Shown in pieces: positions 44,105-53,315 of a stretch of 64,000 bases of DNA. The notes below the pieces were generated by a model. It was not told where the DNA came from and ran no database searches. It saw only the letters and a list, made by a program, of their open reading frames with translations. Every line of letters starts with the position of its first letter. The stretch's first letter is position 1. The stretch comes from Haloimpatiens massiliensis (lineage in GTDB: Bacteria > Bacillota > Clostridia > Clostridiales > Clostridiaceae), in the NCBI RefSeq assembly GCF_900184255.1, contig NZ_LT854636.1, positions 72,074 to 136,073 on the forward strand. Reading direction: 5' to 3'. A program made the position numbers and the translations under genes.

Positions 44105-44830
44105 TTACAAAATATTATTATTCTGCAAAAATTTCTTATTATTTATTATCTCCTGATAATCCCCATCTTTAATAATTCTATGTTCCTCAGAAAAAACTAT
44201 CGCTCTTTTAAAAACACCTTCTACATAACCAAATTCATGTGTAGAACATATTATGGTTTTTCCACACTCTCTTAATTTTATCAAAAAATCTCTCAAAAAT
44301 TTCTTTCCCTTTGGATCTATTCCATTCATAGGTTCATCTAGCACAAGCACCTCCGGATTTAATGCAAGCACACTAGCTATGGCAACTTTCTTTTTTTCTC
44401 CACCACTTAAATTATAGGGTTCTCTATGTTTTAACTCCATAATATTGAGCATATCCATGCAATCATACACTCTTGAATTTACCATATCTTCACTAAGCCC
44501 CATTTGCCTTGGTCCAAAAGCAATCTCCTCATAAACTGTAGAACAAAAAAGCTGAGCATCTGAATTTTGAAATACAAATCCTACTCTTTTATGAAAACTT
44601 TTAGAAAAACTACTGTTCTCTAATTTTTTGTCTGTAATTTCTTCTTCATTAAATATGTATTTTCCTTTCACAGGATGTACAATACCATTTATAATTTTTA
44701 ACATTGTAGACTTTCCACTTCCATTGGGCCCAATTAAAGCTACAGATTCCCCTTCTTTTATATTAATATTTATATCTCTAAGAGCCACATTGTCCTTATA
44801 AGCAAAATAAACATTCTTAAGCTGTATCAT
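44105..44830 (-). CDS. cbiO: Cobalt/nickel ECF transporter ATPase
   Basis: 241 residues. Complete ABC ATPase: Walker A GPNGSGKSTM (about residue 34), Q-loop FQNSDAQLF, signature LSGGEKKKVAIA, Walker B VLVLDEPMNG and the His of CSTHEFG. It powers metal uptake with CbiM and CbiQ, which lie upstream in the same direction. A small gap (48 bases) separates it from cbiQ. Confidence 0.93.
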   Translation of the reverse strand: MIQLKNVYFAYKDNVALRDININIKEGESVALIGPNGSGKSTMLKIINGIVHPVKGKYIFNEEEITDKKLENSSFSKSFHKRVGFVFQNSDAQLFCSTVYEEIAFGPRQMGLSEDMVNSRVYDCMDMLNIMELKHREPYNLSGGEKKKVAIASVLALNPEVLVLDEPMNGIDPKGKKFLRDFLIKLRECGKTIICSTHEFGYVEGVFKRAIVFSEEHRIIKDGDYQEIINNKKFLQNNNIL

Positions 44831-44878
44831 ATTATCAGCTCCTCATAATATATTTTTTAAATTTCAAATAGAATTTTT

Positions 44879-45679
44879 TTATTTAGATAAAACGAAATAC
44901 AAGACTATGATAAATATATTTAAAACAGTATACCCTAAATCTAACAATGTAAATTTAAATTTAGAGTAACTCACGTACTCTCCAGTGAAGCCTCTGCATT
45001 CCATAGCCGAATACATTTCTTCTCCCATGGTTTTTGATTTTAAAAATAAATTTCCCATAATCCTAGATACTGAAGTATATTTTTTATTATTCTTACCTAC
45101 AGATTTAAGCTTTAAGGCATACAACATTTCTAAGGAAAATTCTCCTAATATGTATATATATTTTATTGTAATGTCAAAAACTAATATAAATACATCTGGA
45201 ATAAAAAGCATTTTTAAAGCTTTAGTTATGTGATGCCATTTAGTAGTATAGGATAATAAATTAACAACTATGACAGTTATAAGTACCTTTAAAATCAATA
45301 TCAAGCTATTATGCAGATTTCCCATAATTATTGATGGTATAAGTATGATGAGTGTAAAAATAGGCACTATACAACTTACACCTAATATTTTTTTTAATGC
45401 ATTCCCATCCAAAGTGCTTAAGCAAAGTAAAAAATATGTACCTATAGTATATAAGTAAAACAAATTTTTAGACATGGATAAAAAAATTATAAATAACAGA
45501 GTAAATATTAATTTTATTAGTGGATTTATCTTATATAGCACTCCATTTGGATAAATTTTATCCCTTTTAATTCTAGATAATATTTTAATAATTGCTAATA
45601 TAGTTTTATTTATAAATCCATCTTTGTCTTTTGGCGGTGTATAATCATCTTTATTTAAAAGCCAATCCTTAATCTCCAA
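44879..45679 (-). CDS. cbiQ: Cobalt/nickel ECF transporter transmembrane subunit
   Basis: 266 residues with about five membrane segments and the coupling motifs that dock to the ATPase (AxxxKSxG-like: MLYALKLKSVGKN, and EMYSAMECRGFTGEY near residue 225). The N-terminal 60 residues are hydrophilic (INKTILAIIKILSRIKRDK). This is the energy-coupling T subunit. Next to cbiO and cbiM. Confidence 0.9.
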   Translation of the reverse strand: MEIKDWLLNKDDYTPPKDKDGFINKTILAIIKILSRIKRDKIYPNGVLYKINPLIKLIFTLLFIIFLSMSKNLFYLYTIGTYFLLCLSTLDGNALKKILGVSCIVPIFTLIILIPSIIMGNLHNSLILILKVLITVIVVNLLSYTTKWHHITKALKMLFIPDVFILVFDITIKYIYILGEFSLEMLYALKLKSVGKNNKKYTSVSRIMGNLFLKSKTMGEEMYSAMECRGFTGEYVSYSKFKFTLLDLGYTVLNIFIIVLYFVLSK

Positions 45680-45734
45680 TAATTCACCTTCTCACTTTTC
45701 CTGTTTTAGTAATACCAAATCAAACATAAATTCA

Positions 45735-45787
45735 ACAACCATCCATTACATTCCTTCTAAAGTTAGAAAGAAAATATGGATGGTTGT
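45735..45787 (-). other. Hairpin between cbiM and cbiQ
   Basis: ACAACCATCCAT pairs with ATGGATGGTTGT and an inner TTCTTTCTAA stem extends it. No T-run follows, so it is more likely an mRNA processing or stabilising stem than a terminator. Confidence 0.55.
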
Positions 45788-45849
45788 AAAATTCAATATT
45801 TAATTGTTATTTATTTTATATGATCTATTTATATTTATTGTTTATAAAA

Positions 45850-46845
45850 CTAGCTCTCAATAGTTTTATCCTTCATATCAATATTACTATCTTTTTTCAA
45901 GACTCCTATAATTTTAAAAATTATAACTATAAGTGCTACTCCTGCTATAGCCGATAATATATATCCTGCTATTTCTGGAAGCCCACTTATACTATAATCT
46001 GGTGCCATAGAACTAAATTCAAATCCTTTTTCCATGCCTTTTGGAACAAAACCAGCTAATTCTTTTATTTCATCAGTTCCCCATTCTCCCCATGCAGTAC
46101 CTGAGGCTAACAATCCTACTGGACTTAAAACAATCATTGCAATTATAAGTCCAGTTAAAGATTTACTATTTTCCTTTTTCCCTTCATATATAGTTCCTGG
46201 AGATAGTTTCTTAATATAAGCATAAACTCCTGCAGTAACTACACCTTCTAATAATCCTATAATCAAATGTGGCAAAATCATTGCTGGAATGGCTACATTT
46301 AAAGCATATGGACAATACAATGCTGCCCCTGCTGCATCCTTAAAAATCATAGGTTGAATACCAAATTCTATAGCTGCACATAAAGCCGCTATAACTAAGG
46401 ATATGTATCCTGCTATAAATACCGCTACATATTCACCTTTTTCACCTTTTACTTTGCTCTTTATAGAATTAAATACATAATAAGCTACAAATGGCATAAT
46501 AAAAGCCATATTAAAAGTATTTGCTCCAAATGCTAATATTCCTCCATCTCCAAAAAATAAAGCTTGTATAAGTAGTGCAATAGTTACTGCTATACATGCA
46601 GCATAAGGTCCTAAAATAATTGCGATTAAAGCAGCTCCTACAGCATGTGCTGTAGTTCCACCTGGTGCTGGTACATTGAACATCATTATTAAGAATGAAA
46701 AGGCTGCACAAACTCCAAGCAGTGGCATTTTCTTTTTACTCAGTTCTTTCTTTACTTTTGTAACTGTTCTTTTCCAAACTGGAACCATTGCCACTCCCAT
46801 TACAGCACAGGTCGATGGACTTAAATAATTGTCTGGTATATGCAT
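45850..46845 (-). CDS. cbiM: Cobalt/nickel ECF transporter substrate-binding subunit with C-terminal extension
   Basis: 331 residues. The N-terminus MHIPDNYLSP is the metal-binding start of CbiM/NikM proteins, in which the amino group and His2 bind Co or Ni; such subunits need this exact start. Membrane helices fill residues 15-215. A C-terminal part (about 225-320) with TDEIKELAGFVPKGMEKGFE and a final helix looks like the fused CbiN/NikN PDGLE-type domain. The metal is not decidable from sequence; corrinoid protein and CODH/ACS next door need Co and Ni. GGGGGG-type RBS upstream. Confidence 0.92.
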   Translation of the reverse strand: MHIPDNYLSPSTCAVMGVAMVPVWKRTVTKVKKELSKKKMPLLGVCAAFSFLIMMFNVPAPGGTTAHAVGAALIAIILGPYAACIAVTIALLIQALFFGDGGILAFGANTFNMAFIMPFVAYYVFNSIKSKVKGEKGEYVAVFIAGYISLVIAALCAAIEFGIQPMIFKDAAGAALYCPYALNVAIPAMILPHLIIGLLEGVVTAGVYAYIKKLSPGTIYEGKKENSKSLTGLIIAMIVLSPVGLLASGTAWGEWGTDEIKELAGFVPKGMEKGFEFSSMAPDYSISGLPEIAGYILSAIAGVALIVIIFKIIGVLKKDSNIDMKDKTIES

Positions 46846-46878
46846 TATTATCCCCCCAACTTAATTTTATAAAAATAA

Positions 46879-46920
46879 AAACCACAAAAGTTCCATTAAT
46901 TATGGATAACCTTCGTGGTT
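46879..46920 (-). promoter_or_regulatory. Attenuator-like hairpin in the cbiM leader
   Basis: On the minus strand AACCACGAAGGTT-ATCC pairs with GGA-AACTTTTGTGGTT and runs into TTTTATTTTTA, an intrinsic terminator about 35 bases before cbiM. Its position suggests premature termination control, perhaps by a metal- or cobalamin-responsive leader. I could not recognise a B12 or NiCo riboswitch core. Confidence 0.6.
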
Positions 46921-46988
46921 ATATATCGATTTATTCATATGCCCCAAAATTCGTTTTTAAGACACAAATATTTTATTTAACAAAGTAA

Positions 46989-47006
46989 TTTTACACCTAT
47001 GTAAAA
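46989..47006. promoter_or_regulatory. Palindromic operator candidate between cbiM and the CDF gene
   Basis: TTTTACACCTATGTAAAA is an 18-base near-perfect palindrome in the divergent intergenic region. It could bind a metal-responsive or other dimeric regulator serving both genes. Confidence 0.45.
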
Positions 47007-47122
47007 AAATAGTCAAGATTTATTTTTATGTAAATTAATACCCCTTGGATTTTATTATAAAATGGTATAATATACTTATTAATGACCTATTTATTTTTTT
47101 ATTTTAAGGACGGTGTTTTAGT

Positions 47123-48310
47123 TTGTTAACTAATTTTTTAATTTCCCATTTTATAAAAGATCACAATAATACAGAGGATGAGAATGTTAGACAAAAATAT
47201 GGATATCTTGCAGGAGTAGTAGGAATAATTGCAAACATAGTGCTATCATCCATAAAACTTACGGTAGGTTTTATCTCTCATAGTATAGCTATAACTGCTG
47301 ATGCCTTTAACAACTTATCCGATGCCGCATCATCATTAATAACAGTAATATCCTTTAAATTAGCAAATAAACCTGCAGATAAAGAACATCCCTTTGGACA
47401 TGGTCGTGTAGAATATCTAGCTGCTCTTGTAGTTTCTTTTTTTGTTATGATGGTAGGTTTCCAATTTGTTAAAACCTCATTTGATAGAATAGTAAATCCT
47501 ACAAAAATAAATTTTCAAATAATCCCCTTTGTACTGTTACTTTTCTCAATATTAGTAAAGGTATGGCTTGGATTTTTTAATAAAAGACTTGGTAAAAGAA
47601 TAAATTCTACTACTTTAAGTGCTACTTCTATGGATGCTTTTAGCGATGTAATAACCACTAGTGTTGTTGCTTTGTCTTTTATCATATCAAACTTTACATC
47701 TTTACCTATAGATGGATATATAGGTATTTTAGTTGCACTTTTCATAATTTACTCTGGATTTAGCCTTGTAAAAGAAACTATAAATCCTCTTTTAGGTGAA
47801 GCTCCTGATGCTGAATTAGTAGAAAATATCGGAAAAGATTTACTTAGCTATGAGTATATAACTGGTGTACACGACATAATAGTTCATAACTACGGTCCTT
47901 CTAAATTTATGGTATCTTTACATGCAGAAGTTCCTTGTGATATTTCTGTATTAAAAATACATGAAATAATAGATAAGGCTGAAAAAGAAATTTCAAAAAA
48001 ACATAATATTCTTTTAGTTATACACATGGATCCTATTAATACAAACGATGAAGCAGTTAAAAAATGTAAAGAAGATGTGTTATCTGTATTACCTACTATA
48101 CGGGAAATAGAATCTATGCATGATTTTAGAATGGTAGGTGAAAATAACTATATTAATTTGATATTTGACGTGGTAATTGACCATGACATCCATATAGATC
48201 AACAAAAAGAAAAAGAAATTATACTCCAATTTAATAAAAAATTAAAAGCTATAAACCCTGCTTATAATTGCGTAATAACTATTGATAAGAATTATACTTT
48301 TATAAGATAA
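47123..48310 (+). CDS. CDF-family cation efflux transporter
   Basis: 395 residues with six membrane helices in the first 215. Metal-site motifs are present: TADAFNNLSDAASS (helix 2, about residue 55) and SMDAFSDVITTSVV (helix 5, about 170), plus HPFGHGRVEYLAA. The C-terminal cytoplasmic region is longer than usual, with two ferredoxin-like halves (HDIIVHNYGPSKFMVSLHAE and the last 80 residues). It exports divalent metals such as Zn, Fe or Mn. The start is TTG with AAGG upstream. It is divergent from cbiM. Confidence 0.9.
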   Translation: MLTNFLISHFIKDHNNTEDENVRQKYGYLAGVVGIIANIVLSSIKLTVGFISHSIAITADAFNNLSDAASSLITVISFKLANKPADKEHPFGHGRVEYLAALVVSFFVMMVGFQFVKTSFDRIVNPTKINFQIIPFVLLLFSILVKVWLGFFNKRLGKRINSTTLSATSMDAFSDVITTSVVALSFIISNFTSLPIDGYIGILVALFIIYSGFSLVKETINPLLGEAPDAELVENIGKDLLSYEYITGVHDIIVHNYGPSKFMVSLHAEVPCDISVLKIHEIIDKAEKEISKKHNILLVIHMDPINTNDEAVKKCKEDVLSVLPTIREIESMHDFRMVGENNYINLIFDVVIDHDIHIDQQKEKEIILQFNKKLKAINPAYNCVITIDKNYTFIR

Positions 48311-48324
48311 TTGTAAATTAAAAA

Positions 48325-48367
48325 AGCCAGAAAAAGTATTATGTTATATAATGCTTTTTCTGGCTTT
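48325..48367. terminator. Bidirectional terminator between convergent genes
   Basis: AGCCAGAAAAAG pairs with CTTTTTCTGGCT; AT-rich tails with T-runs on both strands. Confidence 0.85.
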
Positions 48368-48379
48368 ATATTTTTTATG

Positions 48380-48784
48380 CTAACAAATACTCAACTCTTC
48401 AATAACTAAATTCACCATTTGATTCATAGATAACTGTCTAGTACCTACAGTAATTACATTGCATCTATTTAATGGTAAAATTATTTTTTTTGCTTTACTA
48501 CTAGCAATAGCTTCAGACATAACTGGAGTTATTTCCCCCATCATTGAATTCGCTACTAGCATAGCTATAGGTCCTACAATTACATCCACTTCTGATGACA
48601 TAACCTTTATAGAATTTTCTCCTGTAGCTGCTGCATGAGCTCCACCTTTTATCATATTAGAGGTGGCTAAAGAATTTGTGCCTAATGCAATAATTTCAAA
48701 ACCTTCTTTAAATTGTTGTCTAATCTTTTCAATTATTACTTTTCCCAATCCGCCGCCTAATCCATCAATTACTGCTACTCTCAT
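48380..48784 (-). CDS. DUF3842-family protein
   Basis: 134 residues with a glycine-rich nucleotide-binding start (VAVIDGLGGGLGKVI), then IIALGTNSLATSNMIKGGAH and VDVIVGPIAMLVANSMMGEI. This matches DUF3842 proteins of clostridia, which look like a small Rossmann-type fold. The family has no known function. It lies between a CDF exporter and a formate/nitrite-type channel, outside any obvious operon. Confidence 0.75.
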   Translation of the reverse strand: MRVAVIDGLGGGLGKVIIEKIRQQFKEGFEIIALGTNSLATSNMIKGGAHAAATGENSIKVMSSEVDVIVGPIAMLVANSMMGEITPVMSEAIASSKAKKIILPLNRCNVITVGTRQLSMNQMVNLVIEELSIC

Positions 48785-48869
48785 TAAATACCACCTTCTC
48801 TATATTAGCGTTAATATGAGGGCTTTTAATATTCCCTTCAGTTACTTAAATTAAGGTACTATAGGAAAT

Positions 48870-49730
48870 CTAGTTATTAGCAGTTGTGGAATGTGCATTA
48901 TTTAAACTTTTATTATTACTTTTGTAAGCTAGGAAATAAGCTCCAGCAATTAGAACTGCTCCTCCAACTAAGTTTCCTAAAGTTACTGGCAATAAGTTAT
49001 TAAAAATTCCTTTTCCTCCAACAAGTGCTAACTTTTCTGAAGTTAATCCTGAAGCTTGTACATACGCTGCATTAGATTTTGCAAAAATACCTAATGTGAA
49101 ATAATACATATTTGCTACACAGTGTTCAAATCCACAAGTAACAAATGCCATAATTGGAAACCATGACATAACTACTTTTCCAATAACATCTTTTGATGCT
49201 GTGGCACCCCAAACTGCAAGGCATACTAATATGTTACATAAAATACCACTAGCAAAGGCTACACCAAAACTTAAGCCGCCTTTAGTTGCTGCTACTTTAA
49301 TAGCAGTACCTCCAAGCTTTCCCCCACTTACGTTTAACATGCCCGATTGAAAAACTAAAAAAGATACAATAGTAGCTCCTACAAAATTAGAAATATACAC
49401 TATTACCCAATTTCTCAATACTTTTTTAAAACTAAATCTTCCTTCTAGCACTCCTAAGAGCATCAAATTATTTCCTGTAAACAATTCAGCTCCACATACA
49501 ATTACTAATATTAATCCTATTGGGAAAAGCGCTCCTCCTACAAATTTTCCTAGGCCCACATTGGTAACACTATGAGATCCTACTGAGGCTACAGCTCCCC
49601 CTATGGCTATAAATGCACCTGCCAGTATTCCTAAAATGATTCCCTGCATAAGTCCTATCTTTGCCTTTGTTTCTCCAGCTTTAATAGTAGCTTCCCTTAT
49701 CTCTGTTGGTTTTAAAATTTTACTTTCCAT
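48870..49730 (-). CDS. Formate/nitrite transporter family protein
   Basis: 286 residues if translation starts at the fourth codon (ATG with GAGG 11 bases upstream; the first ATG is only 2 bases from it). Six membrane helices; family motifs include GAFIAIGGAVA, CGAELFTGNNLML and FVTCGFEHCVANMYYF. In this setting, next to the Wood-Ljungdahl genes, formate is the likely substrate because it is the first intermediate of the methyl branch, but nitrite or hydrosulfide channels share these motifs. Confidence 0.88.
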   Translation of the reverse strand: MESKILKPTEIREATIKAGETKAKIGLMQGIILGILAGAFIAIGGAVASVGSHSVTNVGLGKFVGGALFPIGLILVIVCGAELFTGNNLMLLGVLEGRFSFKKVLRNWVIVYISNFVGATIVSFLVFQSGMLNVSGGKLGGTAIKVAATKGGLSFGVAFASGILCNILVCLAVWGATASKDVIGKVVMSWFPIMAFVTCGFEHCVANMYYFTLGIFAKSNAAYVQASGLTSEKLALVGGKGIFNNLLPVTLGNLVGGAVLIAGAYFLAYKSNNKSLNNAHSTTANN

Positions 49731-49886
49731 ATGACCCATATCCTCTTTTTATTATTAAATATTATATTTAACAAATTGTCCTATTAAGACAGCTTATTAA
49801 CAAATATATACCCCACAAATTTATCTTGAGTCATAAGTCCATATTTTTTAGTACATTAAAATGTATATTTGACTTTTATAAGCGTT

Positions 49887-50519
49887 CTAGCTATATGCCT
49901 TTTGAGTTAGAATTCCTATAGAAACATCTCCCACTACAGCTAAATCTTCTGCTGTAAAATAAAAAGATGCATTTTTATCGAAAAGTATTTGAGCTGAAGG
50001 AGGAAATTCTTCGTCTCCTTCCCATAGAGCAAAGGTCACATAAACATTATTTATAAACTCGAATTTATAAGCTATGTCGCCCATGTTCACTTCTTTCTTA
50101 GGGATTTTTTCAAATGCCTTACGGAACTTGTCCAAATCCTTTCCAAAAGTTCTAATTAATCTTAAAATACATCTTCCATAAAAATTATTATAATACACCT
50201 CTCCACCTGGCACATCTCTATATGTTATGTCATCATTAATCGGGGCTACTCCCTTTGCATTTATTAGGTATCTAAGTATTAAAGTCTTAGTTGGATACTT
50301 TTCTATTTTGGAGTAGTCCCCATTCAACACTTCTCCTAATGGATATTTAACTATATAGTCTTGTCCCATAATCTTTACAGTAAACTCTTTTTTATCCTCA
50401 TCATACCTGCAACCAGTATTTTCAACTATTTTCTGTGGATTGTAATTCTTTAATGTGTCTTTATAGTAATCATATGGTATTTTATCTTTTCTCTTTTCTT
50501 CTACAGCTTTTTTATCCAT
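49887..50519 (-). CDS. DUF3786-family protein
   Basis: 210 residues with YNPQKIVENTGCRYDEDKKE, ILRYLINAKGVAP, VPGGEVYYNNFYGRCILRL and VTFALWEGDEEFPPSAQILF. This is the pattern of DUF3786, which I associate with anaerobes that carry corrinoid or Wood-Ljungdahl pathways. No enzymatic motif is clear. It is 29 bases downstream of the His-rich gene, so the two probably form one transcript. Confidence 0.8.
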   Translation of the reverse strand: MDKKAVEEKRKDKIPYDYYKDTLKNYNPQKIVENTGCRYDEDKKEFTVKIMGQDYIVKYPLGEVLNGDYSKIEKYPTKTLILRYLINAKGVAPINDDITYRDVPGGEVYYNNFYGRCILRLIRTFGKDLDKFRKAFEKIPKKEVNMGDIAYKFEFINNVYVTFALWEGDEEFPPSAQILFDKNASFYFTAEDLAVVGDVSIGILTQKAYS

Positions 50520-50548
50520 TAGCCCTATTTCATCCTTTCATATTAAGG

Positions 50549-50935
50549 TTAGATATTATCTCCAGCTTCCTTTAACATTTCATTTGCTTTTTCCATATAT
50601 TTTATAGCTTCTTCTATATATTTTGCTGTTTCAGCTTTACCCATTTTCTTGGATTTTTCCACCCATTCCCTAAATCCTTCTTCATGAGATTTATTATGGT
50701 CTATCCAATGAGATAATAAAATTTTTAAAGTTTTTTCTTCTTTATCTAATGTTGAATTTCCATCACAACAACATTCACCATGGTCATGTGTATGTTCATG
50801 GCAGTGATCATCCCCGTGAGAATGTTCATGAGTATGCTCATGGCAATGTTCATGAGTGTGTTCTCCATCAAAATGTTCATGGGCATGTTCATGACAATGC
50901 TCATGTGTATGTTCATGTTTTAAATCTTTACACAT
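50549..50935 (-). CDS. His-rich metal-binding protein
   Basis: 128 residues from MCKDLKHEHTHEHCHEH; GGAGGT lies 7 bases upstream of this ATG and the longer frame would include it. Residues 7-55 contain about 20 His with Glu and Cys (HEHCHEHTHEHSHGDDHCHE), followed by ECCCDG and a helical C-terminal domain (LKILLSHWIDHNKSHEEGF). It should bind Ni or another metal and could buffer or deliver it. Position between CooT and DUF3786 genes suggests service to CODH/ACS. Ligand inferred. Confidence 0.8.
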   Translation of the reverse strand: MCKDLKHEHTHEHCHEHAHEHFDGEHTHEHCHEHTHEHSHGDDHCHEHTHDHGECCCDGNSTLDKEEKTLKILLSHWIDHNKSHEEGFREWVEKSKKMGKAETAKYIEEAIKYMEKANEMLKEAGDNI

Positions 50936-51116
50936 ATTTATTACCTCCATATATTTGTATTTTTTCGTAAAATCCTAATTATTTGATTTTTAATCCCCAG
51001 TTCAAATCTCTAGTAATAAATCATTTATCTTTAGTAAATGAATTTAAACCAGAGATATAAAATTTAAACATTAAATTAATGCATAATACCTAAATAAGCC
51101 TAAACTTAAATAAGTA

Positions 51117-51308
51117 CTATTTTCCTTCAATTATGATTTTATGGTCTAATAATTTTATTTCTTTTAATACTCCATCTACTATCTTTTCATCTCCTAGAAG
51201 GTCTGCTAAAAATATTTTTCCATCTTCCTTAGGCAGTACTTCTACCACATATTCCATTATTTTTTCTTCTCCCTGAGAAGTTATTAAATAAGCTGTTGAT
51301 TCACACAT
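51117..51308 (-). CDS. cooT: CooT-family nickel-binding protein
   Basis: 63 residues beginning MCESTAYLITSQGEEKIMEY, then EDGKIFLADLLGDEKIVDG and LLDHKIIIE. CooT proteins are about this size, start Met-Cys, and bind one nickel through that N-terminal Cys as a dimer; they help nickel loading of CO dehydrogenase in Rhodospirillum. It lies 23 bases after the corrinoid-reactivator gene and has an AGGAGG ribosome site. Confidence 0.88.
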   Translation of the reverse strand: MCESTAYLITSQGEEKIMEYVVEVLPKEDGKIFLADLLGDEKIVDGVLKEIKLLDHKIIIEGK

Positions 51309-51331
51309 AGCAAATTCCTCCTTTTAATAAT

Positions 51332-53260
51332 TTATTCTCCCAACAATTCCTTTACCGTTGGGAATCTATCTATATCAGTATGCGGTAAAAAACATGCTGA
51401 TACAAATTCATCCATGTATCCAGGCTCTACACTCAATTCCAAATAAGTTATGCCGCTGGATATTTCCTCTAATTTTTTCTTAGCTTCTTTACTCATTATA
51501 GTCAAGTAGCATCCTATTAGTGAACTATTACCTATATATTTCACTTTTTCTCTAGGTATATCTGGGAGCATACCTATCATTATAGAGCTCTCTACATCTA
51601 AATTGTTTCCAATACCACCTGCTATGTACAGTCTGTCTATACAATCAAAGTTCATTCCTACACTGGAGATCATTGATGATATTCCAGAATAAACTGCTCC
51701 CTTAGCTCTTATAAAATTATCTATGTCAACCTCATTTATGGTTATATCCTTATCTATATTGTACTCTTCTTTAAAGGCTAATACATACTCGCCCATACCA
51801 TGTTCATCAAATCTAACTCTAGTTGTATTTAACCCTTTAATGATTTTTCCTCTTCTATCTATTATTTTAGTGGCCATTAATTGATATATTAAGTCTATTA
51901 TACCAGAACCACATATGCCCACAGGCTTTTCTTCACCTATGATTTGTATCTTTGGCTCATAGGTCTTTTTATCTATTTCAACTTTTTCAATGGCTCCGCT
52001 AGAAGCTCTCATGCCGCAGCTTATTTCTCCACCTTCAAAAGCTGGTCCTGCCGAACATGCGCAGCTCATTAAAAATTCCTTATTTCCAAAAACTATTTCT
52101 CCATTAGTTCCTAAATCTATAAATAAAACATTTTCCTCTGAATTCCAAATGCCCGATGCTAAAGCTCCAGCTGTAATATCTCCTCCCACATAGCTTGCCA
52201 CAGAAGGTGCTAAATATACAGTAGTCTCTGGGTTTATATCTATTCCTAATTCAAAAGCTTTTATGTAAGGAGACCTTAAAAATGCTGGTATGTATGGTTC
52301 CATTCTTATGTAATCTGGTTGAATTCCCAAAAATAAATGACTCATAGTAGTATTTCCTGCCACTACAAAAGAATTAATTTCATGAGATTCTATACCACTT
52401 TCTACATACATCTTTTGTAATAATGGATTTATAGTGTATTTTATAATGGCTTCATTTAATTTTTTAAGCCCATCTTTTTTTGCCGAATATATTATTCTAT
52501 TTATTACATCTGCTCCATATTGTATTTGAGCATTTCCTGAAGAGGCTTTAGCTATTATCTCTCCAGAATTTAAATTTATTATACATGCTGCAACTGAAGT
52601 AGTACCAATATCTATAGCTACTCCATATAGTTTATTTGAAGTATCATTTCCTTCTATGTTTATTATATTTATATTATTTTCCTCTTCAATATAAGTTATA
52701 GTAATTTTAAAATCGTGTTCTCTTAAAATATGAGGTATTTTTTTTATTACTGAAAGTCCACACTGAACGTTGCCACATCCCAATGTGTTTCTAACTTGCC
52801 TAATTAACCTATCTACATCTGATATGTTGTCATCTAAGGTTGGCCCTGGAATTTCTAAAAAACTTTTTTTAATGTCTATTCCCAATTCTATACCGTTATT
52901 TTTTAATATTTCTCTTGCTTCATTAAATACTTTCTTTTCCTTTTCTCCACCTAAATCTTCTATTTTCATATTGTGCATAGCATCATCAGCGGTGGATGGA
53001 ATTTCTACTTCCACATCTCCTGTTATAGTAGAACAACAAGCTAATACATAGCCTTGTGCTAGTTCCTCTTCAGTTATATGATTGCTCTTATTTGAATTTA
53101 CTTGCCCTTGAAGTATTTTAACCTTGCATTTTCCACAAGAACCATTGCCATTACAAGGTGCATCTATAAATATTCCAGCTCCTCTTATTACTGTAAGCAA
53201 GCTTTCTCCATCTTTTGCTTCTACCTGTACTCCGTGAGAAGTAAAATTAACTTTAGCCAT
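51332..53260 (-). CDS. acsV: ASKHA-type reductive activator of the corrinoid protein (RACo)
   Basis: 642 residues. The N-terminus is a plant-type [2Fe-2S] ferredoxin domain (APCNGNGSCGKCKV, then LACCS). After a linker comes an actin-like ATPase (VAIDIGTTSVAACI near residue 219, FIDLGTNGEIV near 380, a CGSGIIDLIYQL block near 460). Such proteins use ATP to reduce Co(II) corrinoid protein back to active Co(I). It lies directly after gcvH, separated by a hairpin, and before cooT. Confidence 0.92.
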   Translation of the reverse strand: MAKVNFTSHGVQVEAKDGESLLTVIRGAGIFIDAPCNGNGSCGKCKVKILQGQVNSNKSNHITEEELAQGYVLACCSTITGDVEVEIPSTADDAMHNMKIEDLGGEKEKKVFNEAREILKNNGIELGIDIKKSFLEIPGPTLDDNISDVDRLIRQVRNTLGCGNVQCGLSVIKKIPHILREHDFKITITYIEEENNINIINIEGNDTSNKLYGVAIDIGTTSVAACIINLNSGEIIAKASSGNAQIQYGADVINRIIYSAKKDGLKKLNEAIIKYTINPLLQKMYVESGIESHEINSFVVAGNTTMSHLFLGIQPDYIRMEPYIPAFLRSPYIKAFELGIDINPETTVYLAPSVASYVGGDITAGALASGIWNSEENVLFIDLGTNGEIVFGNKEFLMSCACSAGPAFEGGEISCGMRASSGAIEKVEIDKKTYEPKIQIIGEEKPVGICGSGIIDLIYQLMATKIIDRRGKIIKGLNTTRVRFDEHGMGEYVLAFKEEYNIDKDITINEVDIDNFIRAKGAVYSGISSMISSVGMNFDCIDRLYIAGGIGNNLDVESSIMIGMLPDIPREKVKYIGNSSLIGCYLTIMSKEAKKKLEEISSGITYLELSVEPGYMDEFVSACFLPHTDIDRFPTVKELLGE

Positions 53261-53285
53261 ACATCAATACCCCCTGTGAGAAAAG

Positions 53286-53309
53286 CTTTCTCGGCCTAAG
53301 CCGAGAAAG
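53286..53309 (-). terminator. Hairpin between gcvH and acsV
   Basis: CTTTCTCGGC / GCCGAGAAAG with a 4-base loop, then CTTTTCTC on the minus strand. It probably lowers transcription into acsV and cooT. Confidence 0.75.
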
Positions 53310-53315
53310 ACTATA

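Noticed and set aside
46846..47000. Cobalamin riboswitch upstream of cbiM
   Set aside because: No B12-box-like core could be found; only a terminator hairpin and a short palindrome are supported.
50770..50935. Possible tandem DNA repeat or CRISPR
   Set aside because: The repetition follows codons for His-Glu-His in an open reading frame; there are no uniform spacers. No CRISPR array was seen anywhere in the window.
50749..50970. Val/His-rich frame opposite the His-rich protein gene
   Set aside because: An antisense reflection of the repeated CAT/CAC codons; the minus frame has a strong RBS and a folded C-terminal domain.
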